This document shows positions 59,539 to 64,000 of a DNA stretch of 64,000 bases, piece by piece. The stretch covers positions 3,640 to 67,639 of the forward strand of contig CAXTRQ010000006.1 in the NCBI GenBank assembly GCA_964246705.1, in the 5' to 3' direction. The notes beneath the pieces are model-generated. The model saw nothing but the letters and a program-made list of their open reading frames with translations, had not been told where the DNA came from and searched no databases. This stretch comes from DASZCR01 sp964246705 (GTDB taxonomy: Bacteria; Acidobacteriota; Blastocatellia; Pyrinomonadales; Pyrinomonadaceae). Both the position numbers and the translations under genes were made by a program. Every line of letters starts with the position of its first letter. The first letter of the stretch is position 1.

Positions 59539-60339
59539 ATGCTCATCGAGTCAACTCTTCACCTGCCTGCTAGTCTGGCGATGTTTCAAGACATTTTTCA
59601 TGCGCCGGGGGGTGACCAACTTCCCAGAGTCCTCTTGCGTTGGGCACACTTCGTCGCGGGCATCACGTGGATCGGGATGCTCTATTTCTTCAACCTCGTC
59701 AACGTCAACTTTATGAAGGCGCTCGACGCCCCGACGAAAAAAGTGGTCGTGCCGAACCTGATGCCGAAAGCCCTCTGGTATTTTCGCTGGGGCGCGGTCG
59801 TGACGGTGCTCGCGGGTCTGACTTACTACGCGATGTTCATCCTCGCGCCCGACGTGAAGAATGCCAACTCGCTCGGTAACGCCGGGGCGAACATCTGGGT
59901 CATCCTGCTCGTCTGGCTCTTGATCGGCATCATTACGTGGGTCATCTACTTCTTTATTCTGCCGCGCATCAATGACGGCAGAGTGCTCGCCGTCGTGACG
60001 GCGGTGCTCGTCATTCTGATGGCGGTGGCGATTGTGTGGTGGTTGAATTCGCAACTGTTGGGCACGAGCGGCGGACGCACCGAAGGCTTTGCGAGCAACA
60101 AGACGCATTCCATCGGCATCGGCGGCGCGCTCGGACTGATTATGCTTTTGAACGTCTGGGGCATCATCTGGCCGGCGCAGAAACGGATTATCGCGGGCAC
60201 GGTTTCCGGCACGCCCGCGCCCCCGGAACTTGCGCGCAAAGCCTTTCTCGCCTCGCGCACCAACGCATGGCTGTCGCTCCCGATGCTCTTCTTCATGGGG
60301 ACATCTCATGGCGACTACATCATTCTGGGTCGAAACTAG
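59539..60339 (+). CDS. PuuD-like membrane protein (urate hydroxylase type)
   Basis: About 266 residues with six or seven transmembrane helices. LLRWAHFVAGITWIGMLYFFNLVNVNFM, with His in the first helix, and the later NVWGIIWPAQKRIIAG match the membrane domain of PuuD-type urate hydroxylases (DUF989). The C-terminal cytochrome c domain is absent, and no purine genes are nearby, so urate as substrate is uncertain. GGAGG lies at good spacing before ATG 59539. Confidence 0.72.
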   Translation: MLIESTLHLPASLAMFQDIFHAPGGDQLPRVLLRWAHFVAGITWIGMLYFFNLVNVNFMKALDAPTKKVVVPNLMPKALWYFRWGAVVTVLAGLTYYAMFILAPDVKNANSLGNAGANIWVILLVWLLIGIITWVIYFFILPRINDGRVLAVVTAVLVILMAVAIVWWLNSQLLGTSGGRTEGFASNKTHSIGIGGALGLIMLLNVWGIIWPAQKRIIAGTVSGTPAPPELARKAFLASRTNAWLSLPMLFFMGTSHGDYIILGRN

Positions 60340-60375
60340 CTTTTAGGACTGTAGAAACTTAAACCGCAAAGAACA

Positions 60376-60419
60376 GACCGCGAAGGACGCAAAGCATTTA
60401 TACTTTGCGTCCTTCGCGG
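60376..60419. repeat. Perfect hairpin, CGCAAAGACGC family variant
   Basis: CCGCGAAGGACGCAAAG (60377-60393) pairs exactly with CTTTGCGTCCTTCGCGG (60402-60418) over an 8-base loop. Likely also a terminator for the PuuD-like gene. Confidence 0.85.
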
Positions 60420-60596
60420 TTTAACTTCTCACGACTTTCACTCAATTAAAATCTGTTCTGAATCCTCTTGCGCGCCCGCGCCTTCGCTACACATGCGGGT
60501 GCGAGTGGGAGTAAAATGGCAGGCATACGGACAATACGGTTCGACCGACGCTATACTTCATAGCGCTTACATCTCATTTGCTTGAAGGAGACAGAA

Positions 60597-61229
60597 ATGG
60601 GCTTTAAACAGTCATACACGCCGCGCCAATTCAATCTGAGCGGGCTGAACGGAATCTCGGATAAAACTTTGGAGATGCACTTCAAACTCTACGAAGGCTA
60701 CGTCAAAGAGACGAACAATTTAACGGAGCGCATCGGAAAGTTTTTGGAGGACGGCAAAGTAGATCAGGAGGAGATGCCCGCCTATTCGGAACTGACGCGG
60801 CGTCTCGGCTTCGAGTATAACGGCATGGTGCTGCACGAGTATTACTTTGAAAACATGCAAAAGCAGGGCACGGGCGACCCCGGACAATCTTCGGCCTTTC
60901 GCAAAGCCGCCGAGGAGAGCTTCGGCAGCTACGACATCTGGAAAGCGGACTTCGCTTCGGTCGGCAAGATGCGCGGCGTCGGTTGGGCGATGTGCTATCA
61001 GAACCCCGCGAACGGACGGATTTCAAATCACTGGATTACGCTACACGAGACGGGCAACGTCTCCGGCTTCAAGCCCGTGCTGGTGATGGACGTGTGGGAG
61101 CACGCCTTCCTGCTCGACTACAAACCGGCGGAGCGTCCGAAATACATTGAAGCCTTCTTCACAAACATCAACTGGGATGTCTGCGACGAGCGTCTCAAAA
61201 GCGCCAGCGCATCAGGAGCGCAAGCTTAA
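60597..61229 (+). CDS. sodB: Superoxide dismutase, Fe/Mn type
   Basis: Converts superoxide to oxygen and hydrogen peroxide. Metal ligands: His in LEMHFKLYEGYV, His in MVLHEYYFENM, and Asp and His in VLVMDVWEHAFLLDY. About 210 residues. GAAGGAG lies seven bases before ATG 60597; the TTG at 60582 is not used. The GGHxNH motif of classical SODs is modified, as in a divergent Fe/Mn subgroup. Confidence 0.9.
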   Translation: MGFKQSYTPRQFNLSGLNGISDKTLEMHFKLYEGYVKETNNLTERIGKFLEDGKVDQEEMPAYSELTRRLGFEYNGMVLHEYYFENMQKQGTGDPGQSSAFRKAAEESFGSYDIWKADFASVGKMRGVGWAMCYQNPANGRISNHWITLHETGNVSGFKPVLVMDVWEHAFLLDYKPAERPKYIEAFFTNINWDVCDERLKSASASGAQA

Positions 61230-61234
61230 GTAAT

Positions 61235-61339
61235 GAGGAAACGATGAACGCGCAATGCCGAACGATAAACTGAAAAACAGCACAGCCTTTATCTTTCAGT
61301 TCCGCGCTGCCGCGCTGCGGCGTTCATCGTCTACTTTCC
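61235..61339. repeat. Inverted GATGAACGC repeat
   Basis: GAGGAAACGATGAACGC faces GCGTTCATCGTCTACTTTCC about 70 bases later, with an inner AACTGAAA/TTTCAGTT pair. Located between sodB and the lipoprotein gene. Confidence 0.65.
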
Positions 61340-61387
61340 GGTTTATACTTGTCTGAGAAATTAAATCCAAGCTGTTCGGAGGAGAGA

Positions 61388-62413
61388 ATGAAAGAGTCTC
61401 AACGCACTATAATCCTCGCCCTGCTCTGCGTCTTACTCGTCGCTGCATCGCTCGCGTCCGCTTCGTGCACTTCAACCGAACGCGACGCGGTTAATAATTC
61501 GACCGCCAACGCCAACGCCTCGCCCGCCGCGACCCCTGCGCCCGCGACGCAGACTCTCTCGGAAGCGGAGCGCCCGCAGAAGATCAGAGACATGATGGCC
61601 TCGCGCGGCAAACAGGACGAAGCCAGCCCGACGCTCAAGATCGTCGCGCCAGCCGAGGGCGCGACCATCAACGGCGCGAACGTCAACGTCAAACTAAACC
61701 TGACGAGCGATAACGACTACAAGACCGGCAAAGACTCGCAGACCGGCATGGGCAATCACATCCACATCATTCTCGATAACGCGCCTTACGAAGCCTATTA
61801 CGATCTGTCGAAGCCCTTTGAACTTCGCAACGTCACGGTAGGCACACACACTCTGCGCGTCTTCCCTTCGCGCCCGTGGCACGAGAGCTATAAAAACCCG
61901 AACGCCTTCGCCATGGTCTCTTTCACGGTGAAGGGCGGCGGCGATGCCTCGAAGCCGACGACGACCGCGACGGGCGAACGAGTGGCAGACAATAAGAGCG
62001 CGACGGCGAACACTTCCGGTTCGCCCGCTGCTACTGCTTCGGCTTCGCCGCAAAACACGCCCGAAGGCAAAGACGTGGCTTCCGTGCAGGGCGGCGCAAC
62101 CGTAGATAAAAGCAAACCTCTGCTCACCTACAGTCGTCCCAAAGGCGAATACAAGGGCGATGATACGAACGCGATTATGATTGACTTCTGGCTCTCGAAC
62201 GCAAAACTGCAAGACGACGGCGGCGAGTATCGCGTGCGCTATGCGGTGGACGGCGGCGAAGCGAAGTTCTTAAACAAGTGGCAACCCATCTGGCTCACGG
62301 GCTGGACTGCCGGGAAACACACAGTCAAACTCGAACTCGTAGGCCGCGACGGCACTCCCGTTGATAACGGTGGCTACAACTCGACCTCCCGCGAGTTCAC
62401 GGTCGTGAAGTAA
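61388..62413 (+). CDS. Exported probable lipoprotein, unknown
   Basis: About 341 residues. N-terminal helix ending ALLCVLLVAASLASASCTST suggests a lipoprotein or signal peptide. An Ala/Thr/Pro-rich linker leads to two similar beta domains: SPTLKIVAPAEGATINGANVNVK...NHIHIILDNAPYEAYYDL and VGTHTLRVFPSRPWHE (about 75-190), and a second ending AGKHTVKLELVGRDGTPVDN (about 240-340). The domains look Ig-like and may be duplicated. Substrate unknown. A strong GGAGGAGAG lies before ATG 61388. UDG follows three bases later. Confidence 0.75.
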   Translation: MKESQRTIILALLCVLLVAASLASASCTSTERDAVNNSTANANASPAATPAPATQTLSEAERPQKIRDMMASRGKQDEASPTLKIVAPAEGATINGANVNVKLNLTSDNDYKTGKDSQTGMGNHIHIILDNAPYEAYYDLSKPFELRNVTVGTHTLRVFPSRPWHESYKNPNAFAMVSFTVKGGGDASKPTTTATGERVADNKSATANTSGSPAATASASPQNTPEGKDVASVQGGATVDKSKPLLTYSRPKGEYKGDDTNAIMIDFWLSNAKLQDDGGEYRVRYAVDGGEAKFLNKWQPIWLTGWTAGKHTVKLELVGRDGTPVDNGGYNSTSREFTVVK

Positions 62414-62416
62414 TTT

Positions 62417-63046
62417 ATGAGCGTTAGAGAATTAAAGCGCGCGGCCTTTGATGCGCTCGTCGCGGAAGCGGCGTCGTGCCAACGTTGCCCTGCGATGTGC
62501 GAGCGGACGGCGGTCTTGAGCGAGCGCAACGGAAGCCTGCGGGCGCGCGTGATGTTCATCGGCGAAGCGCCGGGAAGGCAAGGCGGCGACCGCACGCGCG
62601 TGCCGTTCTCCGGCGACCAGTCGGGGCGCAACTTTACGCGCTACATCGCTTCTATCGAACTGCCACGCGAAGAGCTTTTCATCACCAACGCGGCGCTGTG
62701 CAATCCACGCACGACGACGGGCGCAAACCGTAAACCGAGTGCCCTCGAACTCGCCAACTGTTCCGCGTTCCTTAGCCGCCAGCTTGAGATAATTAACCCG
62801 CCGGTCGTCGCCACTCTCGGCGCGGTGTCGCTTGCTGCGCTCCGCGTCGTTGCATATCATCAGCTATCACTGAAAGAGAATGCCGGGCAAGTTCACGAAT
62901 GGAACGGGCGTCTGCTCGTGCCGCTCTATCATCCAAGCCCGCAGGTGCTCGCTTCGCACCGCCGCGAGGATGCACAGTTGCGCGACTACAAGGCGGTCGC
63001 ACAGGCACTTGAAAAGTTGAAGAGCGCAGCCAGAGCCTCGAACTAA
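62417..63046 (+). CDS. Uracil-DNA glycosylase-family protein (type 4/5)
   Basis: Base-excision repair enzyme of 209 residues. Cysteines C21, C24, C95 and C115 fit the 4Fe-4S cluster of type 4 and 5 glycosylases. Motif A reads GEAPGRQGGDRTRVPFSGD; the type 5 enzymes have GNRTG-PFTGD in this place, type 4 have GEAPG with an acidic pair. Motif B is LYHPSPQV. It may belong between the two types. Starts three bases after the lipoprotein gene, so they are probably cotranscribed. Confidence 0.82.
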   Translation: MSVRELKRAAFDALVAEAASCQRCPAMCERTAVLSERNGSLRARVMFIGEAPGRQGGDRTRVPFSGDQSGRNFTRYIASIELPREELFITNAALCNPRTTTGANRKPSALELANCSAFLSRQLEIINPPVVATLGAVSLAALRVVAYHQLSLKENAGQVHEWNGRLLVPLYHPSPQVLASHRREDAQLRDYKAVAQALEKLKSAARASN

Positions 63047-63113
63047 GCCACCGCAGACAAGAGAGGCACAGAGCTTTAAAACTTGAATCTGACGAACGTT
63101 TCTTTAGTTATGG

Positions 63114-63852
63114 ATGAAGGAAAAAGTGGAGAGTCAAAAGGTCGAAACCCGGACGGGCGGCGACGCGCCGTCTGAAGAAATTGCCGTCGAGACAAACCGC
63201 GCTCTGCCGCTCGACTCCGTGCATAGAGGCGCGGGCGCACACATGACGGAGCGCGACGGCTGGAGTGTTCCGGCGCATTACAACGACGCTCAGGCGGAAT
63301 ATTGGGCGGTGCGCGCCCAGCAAGGCGCGGGAGTCTTCGACCTTTCGATGCGCGGGCGCGTGGAGGTCAGCGGCGCGGAGGCCGTGCAGTTCTTAAACGG
63401 ACTCGTTACGAACGACTTCAAGACGCTGGCGGACGGCGCGTGGATGCACGCCGCGTTTCCGAACGTGCAGGGGCGTCTGCTCGCCAGCGTGCGCGTCATT
63501 CGTCAGGGCGTAGCCTTTCTCTTCGATACAGAGGCGGCGACACACGCCGCCGTCTTGAAGACGCTCGAACGCTTTACGCTGGCAGGAGACTTTCACGTGC
63601 GCGACCTGACGCATGAGACGGCGACTCTCTCCGTGCAGGGCGCACGCGCCGCGAGAATCATCGCCGCCGTATGCGGTGAGCAAGCGGCGGGCGTCGAGCG
63701 CGGGCGCGTCGCTTCCGCGCAACTGGCGCAGCGTCGCGTGACGTTAATCCGCGCGACGCACACGGCGGAGGACGGCTTCGATCTCTTCACAGACGCGGGC
63801 GATGCGGAAAGTTTGTGGAAGGCTTTGCTAGAAGCTGGCGCGTCGCCCGTCC
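63114..63852 (+). CDS. GcvT/YgfZ-like folate-binding protein, broken at 3' end
   Basis: Aminomethyltransferase-fold protein. VPAHYNDAQAEYWAVRAQQGAGVFDLSMRGRVEVSGAEAVQFLNGLVTND matches the N-terminal folate-binding part; DLTHETATLSVQG and the ATHTAEDGFDLFTDA region follow. Sequence recognisable as this family stops near 63850 at a run of eight G; beyond it the frame reads an unrelated protein. The YgfZ cysteine motif would lie past that point. The stop is not in the window in the correct frame. Confidence 0.7.
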
Positions 63853-64000
63853 GGGGGGGGCGCCGGCGCCACCAGGCACTTACGAGTTGCGCTTCCGCGA
63901 GTTCGAGGACGTCGACGCGGCGCTCGATGTCCGAGAGGCACGGAAGCCGCTCGATCAGGCGCGGCGGCGCCCCGTAGCCGCCACCAATACCGTCTATCTG
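63853..64000. other. Suspect contig end after poly-G run
   Basis: After GGGGGGGG (63853-63860) the sequence is more GC-rich and, in another frame, encodes a different protein (TYELRFREFEDVDAALDVRE). It looks like a misjoined or poorly sequenced contig end. Confidence 0.6.

Overview
The window looks like a chromosomal contig of a Gram-negative, moderately GC-rich soil-type bacterium. I infer Acidobacteriota, probably Blastocatellia (Pyrinomonadaceae-like). The grounds are a complete outer-membrane and lipid A gene set (BamA, Skp, FabZ, LpxA, LpxI, Lol-type ABC), two secreted subtilases of which one ends in GMVMGD repeats, and gene gaps filled with short inverted-repeat families. This assignment is inference; no rRNA, tRNA, IS element, phage or CRISPR array was seen.

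Layout. 1-5.6 kb: 5'-truncated ARPP-1-type protein, then on the minus strand tkt, rpiB, ttcA and a CxxC protein. 5.8-14.7 kb (minus): a frameshifted subtilase, a small protein, rsmE, prmA, era, an unknown 571-aa protein, an M20 peptidase and a DUF374 acyltransferase. 14.9-30.6 kb (plus): a receiver/HATPase regulator, a membrane glycosyltransferase-like protein, a Lol-type permease and ATPase, clpC, bamA, skp, fabZ, lpxA, lpxI, then an amino-acid ABC system whose binding protein and permease are one polypeptide. 30.8-36.9 kb: an M1-like protein that has lost its catalytic residues, a thioesterase, an Ate1-like transferase, and a TPR gene with a 5'-nucleotidase. 37-42 kb: pepA, an SDR reductase, then a peroxide-defence group (PerR/Fur regulator with a 21-bp perfect palindrome over its promoter, 2-Cys peroxiredoxin, thioredoxin-like protein) and a DUF4112 protein. 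42.6-48.5 kb: a large secreted subtilase interrupted by two N-gaps, a GNAT protein and a GGDEF-EAL protein. 48.7-53.1 kb (minus): an M1-like gene with an in-frame TAG, and a HEAT-repeat/cyclophilin fusion. 53.5-59.1 kb: a small exported protein, a molybdopterin oxidoreductase, then an iron-sulfur group (sufR with a CAAC-N6-GTTG operator, mrp, erpA, 2Fe-2S ferredoxin). 59.5-64 kb: a PuuD-like membrane protein, Fe/Mn superoxide dismutase, a probable lipoprotein, a uracil-DNA glycosylase-family protein and a GcvT/YgfZ-like gene broken at a poly-G run near the contig end.

Most interesting: the subtilase at 42648-45253. Behind its signal peptide it carries about 180 residues collinear with the first AAA+ module of ClpB/ClpC, but with the Walker A lysine, the Walker B order and the arginine finger destroyed. 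A dead ATPase fold appears to have been recruited into a secreted protease. Second: many gene gaps hold a different imperfect palindrome, in several recurring families, and several of these run into genes and supply stop codons or N-termini. Third: both M1-family genes are catalytically degenerate, in different ways. Fourth: operators for PerR and SufR are readable directly from the sequence, and a long nested hairpin lies between erpA and the ferredoxin gene.
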